Source: CAXMST01 sp035267205
GTDB lineage: Bacteria; Actinomycetota; Thermoleophilia; Solirubrobacterales; 70-9
Length of the DNA stretch: 20,496 nt
NCBI GenBank assembly: GCA_035267205.1
Contig: DATFLZ010000215.1
Span: forward strand, 1 to 20,496
Reading direction: 5' to 3'
Shown: piece by piece, positions 7,543-14,253 of the stretch
Layout of the letters: each line of letters starts with the position of its first letter
Numbering within the stretch: position 1 is the stretch's first letter
Made by a program: the position numbers and the translations under genes
The notes under the pieces: generated by a model
What the model was told of the DNA's origin: nothing
The model's input: the letters and a program-made list of their open reading frames with translations, nothing else
Database searches by the model: none

Positions 7543-8871
7543 ATGGCAGCCGGCGACGACGAGCGCCCGGACCGCCCCGACTACAAGGTCTACCGCGGTG
7601 GATCCCGCCGCAAGGGTGGCGGCAAGGGTGCGGAGAAGGGGACCCCGAGCAAGCGTGGCTCCAAGCCGCGAGGATCGGCCGCGCGCAAGTCGGGTGGGGA
7701 CGAGCCCTCCTACAGCGTCTACAAGGCGAGTCGCAATCCGCTCGCGAAGCTGGGCGGCGCCGGTGCGGCACTCAAGGAACGGCTCTCGCGAGGTGGGGAC
7801 GACGGCGGGCGGGAGCGGCGTCCGTCCACCCCGGGGGAGAAGCCGACCTGGCGCAAGGTGCTGCGTTGGGGGCTGATCGGCGCCGGTGCCTGGCTGCTGC
7901 TCAGCGTCGTGCTGTTCGTGGTCAGCGCCCAGATCCAGAAGGGCAAGCTCGACGGCGCCGCCGCGGACGAGCTCGGCGCCCTGCCGTTGATGATCGCCTC
8001 GCCGCAGACGATCCTGGTGATGGGCACCGACGTGCGGCCCGAGGGCGTTCCGGATGACAACGGCAACCCGACGAAGAAGAGGTGCGTGGAGGCGGCCGCG
8101 AGCGGCGCCCCCGCCCCCGACAGCTGCCTGCCCACCCGCGCCGACACGCTGATGCTGGTCCGCGCCGGCGGTGGCAGCTTCGAGAAGCTCTCGATCCCGC
8201 GCGACACCTTCGCGGCGATCCCCGGCCAGAGCTCTCAGAAGATCAACGCCGCGTACGCGTTCGGCGGCGCGGGTCTGCAGATCGAGACGGTCGAGGAGTT
8301 CCTCGGGATCGACATCGACCATGCGGTGATCCTCGATTTCCAGGGGTTCGCGGACTTCATCGACGCGATCGGCGGCGTGACCGTGAACCTCCGGGAGCGG
8401 GTCAAGTCGAAGATCTCCGGCGGAGCCTCCAACGGCGGCATCACCCTGAAGCTCGACCGGGGCGAGAACACTCTGAACGGCCAGGAGGCGCTCGCGCTCG
8501 CTCGCACCCGGAGCAACGCTCGCAATCCAACCGAGAACGACGTGGACAGAGCCGCCCGTCAGCAGTTGATCCTCGCCGGAATCAAGGACCGGCTGACGAG
8601 CCCCTGGCGAGCGCCGATCAACTTCCTCCGCGGTCCGCTGATCGCGTGGAACGCGCCGAAGGCGATGGTCTCCGACATGGGCGGCTTCACCCTCCCCCAG
8701 CTGGCCCTCTCATCCGCGATCGGGGGCGACTCGGGAGCGAAGGTGCTGAAGCCGACGGGGCCGGGCCCCGGGGGCAGCCTCTTCGTGCCGGTTGAGAACT
8801 GCAAGAAGGCGGTCCGGAGGTTCCTCGGCGAGGCCGGGCCGAGCGAGCCCGCCTGCTCGCCCGCGGCCTGA
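7543..8871 (+). CDS. LytR-CpsA-Psr (LCP) family cell-wall ligase
   Basis: LCP proteins transfer lipid-linked glycopolymers onto peptidoglycan at the outer face of the membrane. The 442-residue product has a basic, Gly/Lys/Arg-rich cytoplasmic tail (1-105), one membrane helix (about 107-129) and an external LCP domain (about 157-352). The conserved residues are D163/R165 (GTDVR), D201 (RADTLMLV), the SIPRD motif 217-221, the DFQGF segment 265-269 and the Arg pair in LARTR 319-323. Two YxVY motifs (14-17 and 57-60) repeat in the tail. A roughly 30-residue insert between GTDVR and RADT holds two cysteines (C181, C195). The ATG at 7543 was chosen over upstream in-frame starts because those overlap the divergent kinase gene and add non-conserved sequence. 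It could attach teichoic-acid-like or arabinogalactan-like polymers. Confidence 0.92.
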   Translation: MAAGDDERPDRPDYKVYRGGSRRKGGGKGAEKGTPSKRGSKPRGSAARKSGGDEPSYSVYKASRNPLAKLGGAGAALKERLSRGGDDGGRERRPSTPGEKPTWRKVLRWGLIGAGAWLLLSVVLFVVSAQIQKGKLDGAAADELGALPLMIASPQTILVMGTDVRPEGVPDDNGNPTKKRCVEAAASGAPAPDSCLPTRADTLMLVRAGGGSFEKLSIPRDTFAAIPGQSSQKINAAYAFGGAGLQIETVEEFLGIDIDHAVILDFQGFADFIDAIGGVTVNLRERVKSKISGGASNGGITLKLDRGENTLNGQEALALARTRSNARNPTENDVDRAARQQLILAGIKDRLTSPWRAPINFLRGPLIAWNAPKAMVSDMGGFTLPQLALSSAIGGDSGAKVLKPTGPGPGGSLFVPVENCKKAVRRFLGEAGPSEPACSPAA

Positions 8872-8878
8872 GCGGGCG
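8858..8878. terminator. Perfect 7-bp GC hairpin between convergent genes
   Basis: The arms CGCCCGC (8858-8864) and GCGGGCG (8872-8878) pair perfectly around a 7-base loop that contains the LCP stop codon. The hairpin fills the 8-base gap between the LCP and FmdB stops. There is no T-tract, so a two-way terminator is plausible but unproven. Confidence 0.4.
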
Positions 8879-8879
8879 G

Positions 8880-9245
8880 TTAGTCGGAGCTCTTCGACGA
8901 CGAGCCGGAGGAGCTGCTCGAGCCGGAAGAGCTGCTCGAGCCGGACCCGGCGCCGGCCTTGTCGCTCGACTTCGATCCCTGCTCGGACTTCCCGCCCTTG
9001 TCCTTGTCGGACTTCTTGTCCCCGCCGCCGTCGCTGGACCCGGCGTCATCGCCGCCCTTCTTGGCGCCCTTGCGCGCGTAGTCGGTCGTGTAGAAGCCCG
9101 AACCCTTGAAGTGCACCGCGGGAGCGCTGAGTTGGCGGGAGGCCGGCGCGTCGCACACCTCGCAGCTCGTGAGCGGATCCTCGCTCATCGATTGGAAGGC
9201 CTCGAAGCCGTGGCCGTTCTCGCAGCGATACTCGTAGATCGGCAT
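8880..9245 (-). CDS. FmdB-type zinc-ribbon protein with Ser/Gly-rich tail
   Basis: This is a small putative regulatory protein of 121 residues. The first 45 residues are the FmdB/CxxC zinc-ribbon domain, starting with the characteristic MPIYEYRC. Likely metal ligands are C8, H12, C28 and C31; the usual second cysteine of the first knuckle is missing and a CENGH form takes its place. FHKGSGFY-like text follows (VHFKGSGFYTTDY, about 49-61), as in other family members. From about 62 the protein is a low-complexity Lys/Asp/Ser/Gly tail with two SSSSSG repeats, probably disordered. It is divergent from glyS with 79 bases between starts, and its stop lies 8 bases from the LCP stop. A CATAAT box 11 bases before the ATG suggests a near-leaderless message. 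The function of the family is poorly known. Confidence 0.85.
   Translation of the reverse strand: MPIYEYRCENGHGFEAFQSMSEDPLTSCEVCDAPASRQLSAPAVHFKGSGFYTTDYARKGAKKGGDDAGSSDGGGDKKSDKDKGGKSEQGSKSSDKAGAGSGSSSSSGSSSSSGSSSKSSD
8911..8946. repeat. Two tandem 18-bp units in the FmdB-like gene
   Basis: GAGCTGCTCGAGCCGGAA (8911-8928) is followed directly by the same unit with one changed base (8929-8946). A more degenerate copy may precede it. The units encode two SSSSSG blocks of the protein's tail on the minus strand. The array is prone to length change by slippage. Confidence 0.8.
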
Positions 9246-9256
9246 GGGAGCGGGCG

Positions 9257-9262
9257 ATTATG
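9257..9262 (-). promoter_or_regulatory. Candidate -10 box for the FmdB-like gene
   Basis: On the minus strand this reads CATAAT, a 5 of 6 match to TATAAT, in otherwise very GC-rich DNA. It ends 11 bases before the ATG, which would give a leader of about 4-5 bases. No convincing -35 element is seen. Confidence 0.4.
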
Positions 9263-9308
9263 GCACCGAACGCCCGGCGCCCCCATCGGCCGGTGCAGCG
9301 AGAACCTC

Positions 9309-9314
9309 TAGGCT
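9309..9314 (+). promoter_or_regulatory. Candidate -10 box for glyS
   Basis: TAGGCT lies 10 bases before the glyS ATG, which would place transcription start a few bases before the codon. A GAGG that could act as a short Shine-Dalgarno sequence follows at 9315-9318, so either a leaderless or a normal message is possible. Confidence 0.3.
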
Positions 9315-9324
9315 GAGGCGCTCG

Positions 9325-10698
9325 ATGGCTGAGGAGACGAGCGACAAGCGCAGCGAGACGACCCTGGACGAGGTCGTCGCGGTCTGCAAGCGGCGCGGCT
9401 TCATCTTCCCGTCCTCCGAGATCTACGGAGGCGTCGGCTCGACCTACGACTACGGCCACTACGGCGTGCTGCTGCGCAACAACGTCAAGGCCGAGTGGTG
9501 GCGCGCGATGCTCACCGACCGCGACGACATCGTGGCCCTCGACTCGGCGATCATCCAGCACCCGAAGGTCTGGGAGGCGTCCGGGCACCTGGAGGGCTTC
9601 AGCGACCCACTGGTCGAGTGCAAGGTCTGCAAGAAGCGGTTCCGCGAGGACAAGCTCGACCTCGGCGAGTGTGGCAAGAAGCCCTCGAAGAAGCCGGGCG
9701 AGGGGCCCGACTGTGACCTCGGGGAGGCCCGCGACTTCAACCTGATGTTCAAGACGCAGGTGGGTCCGGTCGCCGACTCCGGGTCGGATGCCTATCTGCG
9801 GCCCGAGACCGCGCAGGGGATCTTCATCAACTTCAAGAACGTCGTCCAGTTCTCCCGCAAGAAGCCGCCCTTCGGGATCGCCCAGATCGGCAAGAGCTTC
9901 CGCAACGAGATCACGACCGGGAACTTCATCTTCCGCACCCGCGAGTTCGAGCAGATGGAGATGGAGTTCTTCTGCCCGCCGGACGAGGCCTCCAAGTGGC
10001 ACCAGCACTGGCTCGACGAGCGCATGCGTTGGTATACGGAGCTGGGGATCAGGGGCGAGAACCTGATCCTGCGACCGCACGACGAGGACGAGCTCAGCCA
10101 CTACTCCTCGGCCACCTCCGACATCGAGTACCTGTTTCCGATGGGCTACTCGGAGCTCGAGGGCATCGCCAACCGGGGCGACTTCGACCTCACCCAGCAC
10201 GCGACGCACAGCGGCGAGAAGCTGGAGTACTTCGACCAGCAGAGCGGCGAGCGCTACGTCCCACACGTGATCGAGCCGGCCGCCGGAGTCGATCGCGCCA
10301 CCCTGGCCTTCATCGTCGACGCCTACTGGACCGAGGAGGTCGAGGGGCGCCAGCGAACCGTGCTCAGCCTCCACCCGAAGCTCGCCCCGGTCAAGGTCGC
10401 CGTCCTCCCCCTCGTCAACAAGGAGGGGATGGACGTCAGGGCGCGCGAGATCTTCGAAGGCCTGCGCCGGCGGATCGGCGCCGAGTTCGACGCCAAGGGC
10501 GCGATCGGCAAGCGCTACCGCCGCCAGGACGAGATCGGCACCCCATGGTGCATCACGATCGACGGCGACACGCTCAGCGACGACACCGTGACCCTCCGCG
10601 ACCGCGACTCGCTCGAGCAGGCGAGGGTCCCCGTGGAGGGCCTCGCCGACGAACTGCTCCGGCGGCTCGAGGAGCCCTGGGTGAGCCCGCGGGCGTAG
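9325..10698 (+). CDS. glyS: Glycyl-tRNA synthetase (single-chain, dimeric type)
   Basis: This class II synthetase charges tRNA-Gly in the cytoplasm. It is the single-polypeptide homodimeric form rather than the two-subunit GlyQ/GlyS form. It has 457 residues. The N-terminal segment RRGFIFPSSEIYGG (23-36) is a family signature. A zinc-binding insertion holds C99, C102, C116 and C130. Class II motif 2 lies around FRNE (192-195) to MEMEFF (211-216), and motif 3 is EPAAGVDR (317-324). The C-terminal anticodon-binding domain runs from about 355 to the end. The ATG at 9325 was preferred over an upstream in-frame ATG at 9244 because the intervening residues are low-complexity and would overlap the start of the divergent FmdB-like gene. 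Confidence 0.96.
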   Translation: MAEETSDKRSETTLDEVVAVCKRRGFIFPSSEIYGGVGSTYDYGHYGVLLRNNVKAEWWRAMLTDRDDIVALDSAIIQHPKVWEASGHLEGFSDPLVECKVCKKRFREDKLDLGECGKKPSKKPGEGPDCDLGEARDFNLMFKTQVGPVADSGSDAYLRPETAQGIFINFKNVVQFSRKKPPFGIAQIGKSFRNEITTGNFIFRTREFEQMEMEFFCPPDEASKWHQHWLDERMRWYTELGIRGENLILRPHDEDELSHYSSATSDIEYLFPMGYSELEGIANRGDFDLTQHATHSGEKLEYFDQQSGERYVPHVIEPAAGVDRATLAFIVDAYWTEEVEGRQRTVLSLHPKLAPVKVAVLPLVNKEGMDVRAREIFEGLRRRIGAEFDAKGAIGKRYRRQDEIGTPWCITIDGDTLSDDTVTLRDRDSLEQARVPVEGLADELLRRLEEPWVSPRA

Positions 10699-10704
10699 GG
10701 CTCG

Positions 10705-10719
10705 GGCCGCGCGGCGGCC
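10705..10719 (+). terminator. GC hairpin after glyS
   Basis: GGCCGC (10705-10710) and GCGGCC (10714-10719) pair perfectly around a 3-base loop, 6 bases after the glyS stop. There is no T-tract. It could be a weak terminator or only a GC-rich coincidence. Confidence 0.35.
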
Positions 10720-10755
10720 TCGTCTGCAAAAGGGGGCGTGTGAAGTTGCTGATTC

Positions 10756-10781
10756 GTCACAGTGCGTGTCCCACGCGTGAC
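10756..10781. repeat. Interrupted inverted repeat upstream of the AbiEi-like gene
   Basis: GTCAC (10756-10760) and GTGAC (10777-10781) enclose GCGTG (10764-10768) and CACGC (10772-10776), which pair around TCC. Three unpaired bases (AGT) bulge on the left arm. It sits 24-49 bases before the ATG at 10805, where a repressor site for an autoregulated antitoxin-like protein could lie; this is inference only. Confidence 0.45.
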
Positions 10782-10804
10782 GGTTTGGTGGTCACGATCG
10801 CGGC

Positions 10805-11749
10805 ATGGACGGTGAGGTTGAAATTGGGGCCCGCACTGGGGCCGAATTTCAACCTCAACGGTTCGCGGCAGAGCTGGCACGCCGGCAGCACGGGGTCGTC
10901 CACCGCTCTCAGCTAATCCGGGCCGGCGCCACGCCCAAGGAGATCAAGACCCTGATCCGCCGCGGCGCCCTGCACCCCGTCCACCGGGGCGTCTACGCGG
11001 TCGGTCACTCGCTCCTGAGCCGGGAGGGCCGATGGATGGCAGCAGTTCTCGCCGGTGGCCCCGCAGCGGTGCTGAGCCACGAATCCGCCGGCATGAACTG
11101 GCAACTCCTCAGCCCGTTCCCCTCATTGCCCTCGATCACGGCGCCGACCAAGGGCCGGCGCCGCCCGGGCATCACCTTCCATTCGGGAGCTCTTCCCGCC
11201 GACGAGACCACCACCCACGACGGCATCCCCACGACCACGGTCGCCCGGACGCTGTTCGACCTCGCTTCAGTGCTCGATCCTTACCGCCTCGAGCAGGCCC
11301 TCGCGCAGGCCGAGCTCCGCCGGTACGCCGACTCACCCTCACTGCCCCAGTTGATCGCCCGCTATCCAGGCCACAGGGGCGTCGCGAGCCTGAAGCGGGC
11401 CCTCGGCGCCGGCGCCGCGGAGCGAGGCGTCACCGAGAGCCCGCTCGAGGATCTGTTCCAGGAGTTCCTGATCGCCCGAGGACTGGAACGGCCGGAGCTC
11501 AACCCCGCGGTCGACCTCGGCCACCGCGTCGTGCGGCCGGACGGCCTGTACCGGCAGCTCGGACTTGTGATCGAGCTCGACGGTCGCTCCGTGCACCAGC
11601 GGCGCCGTGCCTTCGAATCGGACCGGCTGCGGGATCGGGAGCTGCTCGTGGCCGGGTTGCGGACCGTCCGCGTCACCTCCGAGCAGTTGCGGCAGGATCC
11701 CGATGGCCTCGAGGGCGATCTGGTCGCGCTCGGCGTCGCGCGTCGATAG
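10805..11749 (+). CDS. AbiEi-antitoxin-domain protein with DUF559-like nuclease domain
   Basis: The 314-residue product has an N-terminal winged-helix segment of the AbiEi antitoxin type (about 18-70: ELARRQHGVVHRSQLIRAG, then a basic helix and GVYAVGH). A middle AbiEi-like region follows (about 80-200). The C-terminal domain (about 208-298) looks like the DUF559/Vsr PD-(D/E)xK nuclease fold, with E215, D245 and the E257-L-D259-G core followed by H264 and the RDRELLVAGLRTVRVT strand. No AbiEii toxin gene is adjacent, so this is a solo member of the kind common in Thermoleophilia. A DNA-binding or nuclease role in defence is possible but not shown. The ATG at 10805 is the only candidate start: an in-frame stop lies at 10778-10780 and no later start precedes the conserved domain. 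The thioesterase follows after 9 bases. Confidence 0.85.
   Translation: MDGEVEIGARTGAEFQPQRFAAELARRQHGVVHRSQLIRAGATPKEIKTLIRRGALHPVHRGVYAVGHSLLSREGRWMAAVLAGGPAAVLSHESAGMNWQLLSPFPSLPSITAPTKGRRRPGITFHSGALPADETTTHDGIPTTTVARTLFDLASVLDPYRLEQALAQAELRRYADSPSLPQLIARYPGHRGVASLKRALGAGAAERGVTESPLEDLFQEFLIARGLERPELNPAVDLGHRVVRPDGLYRQLGLVIELDGRSVHQRRRAFESDRLRDRELLVAGLRTVRVTSEQLRQDPDGLEGDLVALGVARR
10813..10857. repeat. 13-bp perfect inverted repeat inside the 5' end of the AbiEi-like gene
   Basis: The arms TGAGGTTGAAATT (10813-10825) and AATTTCAACCTCA (10845-10857) are exact reverse complements around a 19-base spacer. The spacer itself contains GGGGCC twice. It starts 8 bases after the first base of the start codon and encodes about residues 3-18, upstream of the recognisable domain. 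The AT-rich arms contrast with surrounding sequence. It may be an operator, an mRNA hairpin limiting translation, or an inserted REP-like palindrome. Confidence 0.85.
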
Positions 11750-11758
11750 GTTGCCGAT

Positions 11759-12208
11759 GTGAGCGAGGAGCGCCAGAGCCGCGACGACTACCCCCACTTC
11801 CTCGCGCTCCAGACGCGCTGGAACGACAACGACGTCTACGGGCACGTCAACAACGTCGAGTACTACGGCTACTTCGACACCGTGATCAACGAGTGGCTGA
11901 TCAACCAGGGTGGCCTCGACATAGAGGGAGACGGCGAGGCCATCGGTGTCTGCGCCGAGTCGCACTGCAGCTACCGGGAGGCGCTCTCGTTCCCCGACAA
12001 GCTCGACGCGGGGCTGCGGGTGGGCAAGCTCGGCACCTCGAGCGTCCGCTACGAGATCGGGATCTTCAGATCCGGCGAGCACGAGGCAGGCGCGAGCGGC
12101 TGGTTCGTACACGTCTTCGTTGACCCGGCGAGCCGGGAGCCCCGTCCGATCCCGGAGGGGATCCGCTCGTCGCTGGAGCGCCTCGTGGTCGAGGGAGAGC
12201 CGGAGTGA
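11759..12208 (+). CDS. Hotdog-fold acyl-CoA thioesterase (4HBT/YbgC type)
   Basis: This family hydrolyses acyl-CoA thioesters to free acid and CoA. The 149-residue protein carries the 4HBT signature RWNDNDVYGHVNNVEYYGYFD (quoted here in part: DNDVYGHVNN, 23-32), with D25 as the expected catalytic residue. The strand patterns after that match a single hotdog domain. The start is GTG at 11759, 9 bases after the preceding stop, without a clear Shine-Dalgarno sequence. Its TGA overlaps the GTG of the alcohol dehydrogenase (GTGA), so the two enzymes are probably made together. The acyl substrate is not predictable; medium-chain, aromatic or branched acyl-CoAs are all possible. Confidence 0.88.
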   Translation: MSEERQSRDDYPHFLALQTRWNDNDVYGHVNNVEYYGYFDTVINEWLINQGGLDIEGDGEAIGVCAESHCSYREALSFPDKLDAGLRVGKLGTSSVRYEIGIFRSGEHEAGASGWFVHVFVDPASREPRPIPEGIRSSLERLVVEGEPE

Positions 12209-13329
12209 AGACGCGCGCCGCGGTCCTCCGGGAGATGGGGGCGGAGCCCCCGTACGCCGAGTCCAAGCCGCTGGAGATCGTCGAGCTCGAGCTGGCGGGC
12301 CCCGGTCCCGGCGAGGTCCTGGTCGAGGTCGGCGCGGCCGGCCTGTGCCACTCCGACCTCTCGGTGATCAACGGCTCACGCCCGCGAGTGATGCCGATGG
12401 CCCTCGGACACGAGGCGGCAGGGACGGTGGCCGACGTGGGGCCCGACGTCACATCTCTCTCCGTGGGCGACCACGTCGTGCTCGCCTTCGTCCCGGCCTG
12501 CGGCCACTGCGGCCCCTGCCGCGCTGGGCGGGCGGCGCTCTGCGAGCCGGGGGCAGCGGCGAACGCGAAGGGCACCTTGCTGTCCGGCGCGATCCGGCTT
12601 GCCGACGGCAGCGGTCAGCCGATCTACCACCACCTCGGTGTCTCCGCCTTCAGCGATCGGATCGTGGTCTCGGAGCGCTCGGCGGTCAAGGTCGACCCGA
12701 GCCTCCCGTTCGAGACCGCGGCCCTGTTCGGCTGCGCCGTCCTGACCGGCGTGGGAGCGGCCACCCGCAGCGCCCAGGTCAAGCCCGGGGACCGGGTCGC
12801 CGTCTTTGGACTCGGCGGGGTCGGGCTCGCCGCCGTCCTCGGGGCAACCGTGGCCGGTGCCGCGAAGGTCATCGGCGTGGATCGGCTCGACCCCAAGTTG
12901 CGGATGGCGGAGGGAGTCGGGGCGACCCACACGATCCCGGCCGGCGAGGGGGCCGTCGACGCGGTCCGCGAGGCAACCGACGGCGGCGCGGAGGTCGTGA
13001 TCGAGACGGTCGGCAGCGCCTCGGTGCTCGCCGAGGCCTACGCGGCAACGCGGCGCGGCGGCCAGACGGTGACGGTCGGCCTCCCCGATCCCAGCGAGAT
13101 GCTCGAGATCCCCGCCACGTCCCTGGTGGCCGAGGAGCGCGTGCTCCGCGGCTCCTATCTCGGTTCGTGCGTTCCCGCCGACGACATCCCCCGCTTCGTC
13201 GCCCTGCGCGCGGCTGGGAAGCTGCCGGTGGATCAGCTCCTCACGGGAACCCTGGCGCTCGAGGAGATCAACGGAGCCTTCGATCGCCTCGCCTCCGGCG
13301 AGGCAGCGCGGCAGGCCGTGGTCTTCTAG
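12205..13329 (+). CDS. Zinc-dependent alcohol dehydrogenase, class III-like
   Basis: This medium-chain dehydrogenase of 374 residues oxidises alcohols (or reduces aldehydes) with a nicotinamide cofactor. Catalytic zinc ligands are C48, H69 with E70, and C177. The structural zinc lobe is C99, C102, C105 and C113. The Rossmann motif is GLGGVG (202-207), and the D225 after the second strand points to NAD+ rather than NADP+. The long form with the loop at about 114-150 resembles the class III/formaldehyde-dehydrogenase branch and mycobacterial Zn-ADHs, but the substrate is not known. It starts with GTG overlapping the thioesterase stop. Its TAG stop shares a CTAG with the stop of the opposing HD gene. 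Confidence 0.92.
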   Translation: MKTRAAVLREMGAEPPYAESKPLEIVELELAGPGPGEVLVEVGAAGLCHSDLSVINGSRPRVMPMALGHEAAGTVADVGPDVTSLSVGDHVVLAFVPACGHCGPCRAGRAALCEPGAAANAKGTLLSGAIRLADGSGQPIYHHLGVSAFSDRIVVSERSAVKVDPSLPFETAALFGCAVLTGVGAATRSAQVKPGDRVAVFGLGGVGLAAVLGATVAGAAKVIGVDRLDPKLRMAEGVGATHTIPAGEGAVDAVREATDGGAEVVIETVGSASVLAEAYAATRRGGQTVTVGLPDPSEMLEIPATSLVAEERVLRGSYLGSCVPADDIPRFVALRAAGKLPVDQLLTGTLALEEINGAFDRLASGEAARQAVVF

Positions 13330-14003
13330 CCGGGCGCAAGCTTCAGCGCCAGACGGAATCCACCCTGGAACGCCGCGGCGGCCCGGCAGGCCGGAACGCG
13401 CCTCCCGTGCTCGGCGAGCTTCGCCGGGCCGACCTCGTTGAAGCCCATCCGCGGATGGCGCTCGAAGACCCGGCGCACGCCGGCCCGGTCGAGCTCGGTC
13501 GCCCGCAGCGACAGGATGTCGAGGAAGATCCCGTCGTGGACGAGATGCTGGACTGGGCCGTGAGCGAGCGGCACGGCCGGATTGATGTGCATCGTCACGG
13601 CCTCCGCGACGCGCTCCGCCCGGCCCGGCTCCCAGCCCGCCGCCCGGCAGCGCTCCTCGACGTGCTCGGCGCTGGGAAGGGTGAAGCAGCGATCGGTGAG
13701 GTCGTCGATCTGGTTGAACGAGTAGTCGTGGTACATGGCCGCGACGAACAGCTCCTCCGGGTCGGCATCGATCCCGTTTGCGAGGCCCAGGGCCCGCGCG
13801 AACACAAACGACCGCAGGCTGTGCTCGACCACGGTGGGGGCGAGCTCATTCCGGCAGTCCTCGAGGGTCTCGCGGGCGAGCTGGCTGTCCGGCGGGAGCA
13901 CCTCGGAGGGGTCGGGCCCGACCCCTCCCCGGCCGAGCCGGCCGCTGAGCATCGCCGGCGTGCCCTTCGCCTGGGCGATGCCCAGCGCGGCAAGGAACCG
14001 CAA
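13326..14003 (-). CDS. HD-domain phosphohydrolase-like protein
   Basis: The 225-residue protein has the HD metal-binding set: H61 (VVEHSLRSF), H92-D93 (AAMYHDYSF) and H139 (AVTMHINP). A later GPVQHLVHDGIFLDIL segment (149-164) resembles the HD subgroup that includes cyanamide hydratase-like proteins. It may hydrolyse a phosphoester or small nitrile-like compound; the substrate is unknown. The start is uncertain. TTG at 14003 is the first usual start codon, but the frame stays open to a stop at 14136-14138 and the translated text before TTG looks protein-like (for example RRSKGLLSRGERLR). Only CTG codons are available there. The gene is convergent with the alcohol dehydrogenase and divergent from the diiron oxidase gene. 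Confidence 0.8.
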   Translation of the reverse strand: MRFLAALGIAQAKGTPAMLSGRLGRGGVGPDPSEVLPPDSQLARETLEDCRNELAPTVVEHSLRSFVFARALGLANGIDADPEELFVAAMYHDYSFNQIDDLTDRCFTLPSAEHVEERCRAAGWEPGRAERVAEAVTMHINPAVPLAHGPVQHLVHDGIFLDILSLRATELDRAGVRRVFERHPRMGFNEVGPAKLAEHGRRVPACRAAAAFQGGFRLALKLAPG

Positions 14004-14253
14004 CCGCTCGCCGCGACTGAGCAGGCCCTTGCTGCGCCGCGTCCAGCTCAGGGTCCCGATCTCACCCAGTAGTCCGATACGGACATCATCACCGATAGTC
14101 GACGAATCGCGCGAGCCGGCCGTGCGTGAGATCGCTCACACTTCTCCGTTGTGGCGGGCCCCCAAGTTGGCTAGCTGGCCAGTTTCTGACATTGTTCCGT
14201 GCAGGGTCGCCGCGGGCGCACCCGGTACCGAGATCAGGAGGAGCGAATAGCGG
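14004..14253. promoter_or_regulatory. Divergent intergenic region between HD and diiron-oxidase genes
   Basis: These 250 bases must hold the promoter of the R2lox-SCP2 gene and perhaps of the HD gene. A GTCCG-ATA-CGGAC palindrome lies at 14072-14084. A TTGGCT (14167-14172) with a CATTGT 17 bases later (14190-14195) is a weak promoter candidate. A CTGGCCAG palindrome (14175-14182) lies between them. The left part may instead code for an HD N-terminal extension. No repressor match is recognised. Confidence 0.4.
14236..14243 (+). promoter_or_regulatory. Strong ribosome binding site of the diiron-oxidase gene
   Basis: AGGAGGAG lies 10 bases before the ATG at 14254. It is one of only three convincing Shine-Dalgarno sequences in the window and supports this start. 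Confidence 0.8.

Noticed and set aside
10805..11749. A complete AbiE toxin-antitoxin pair
   Set aside because: No AbiEii nucleotidyltransferase-like gene lies on either side; the neighbours are glyS and a thioesterase.
11946..14072. Plus-strand open frame of 708 codons across the thioesterase, dehydrogenase and HD genes
   Set aside because: It crosses three well-supported genes out of frame and is Arg/Gly/Pro-rich without motifs.
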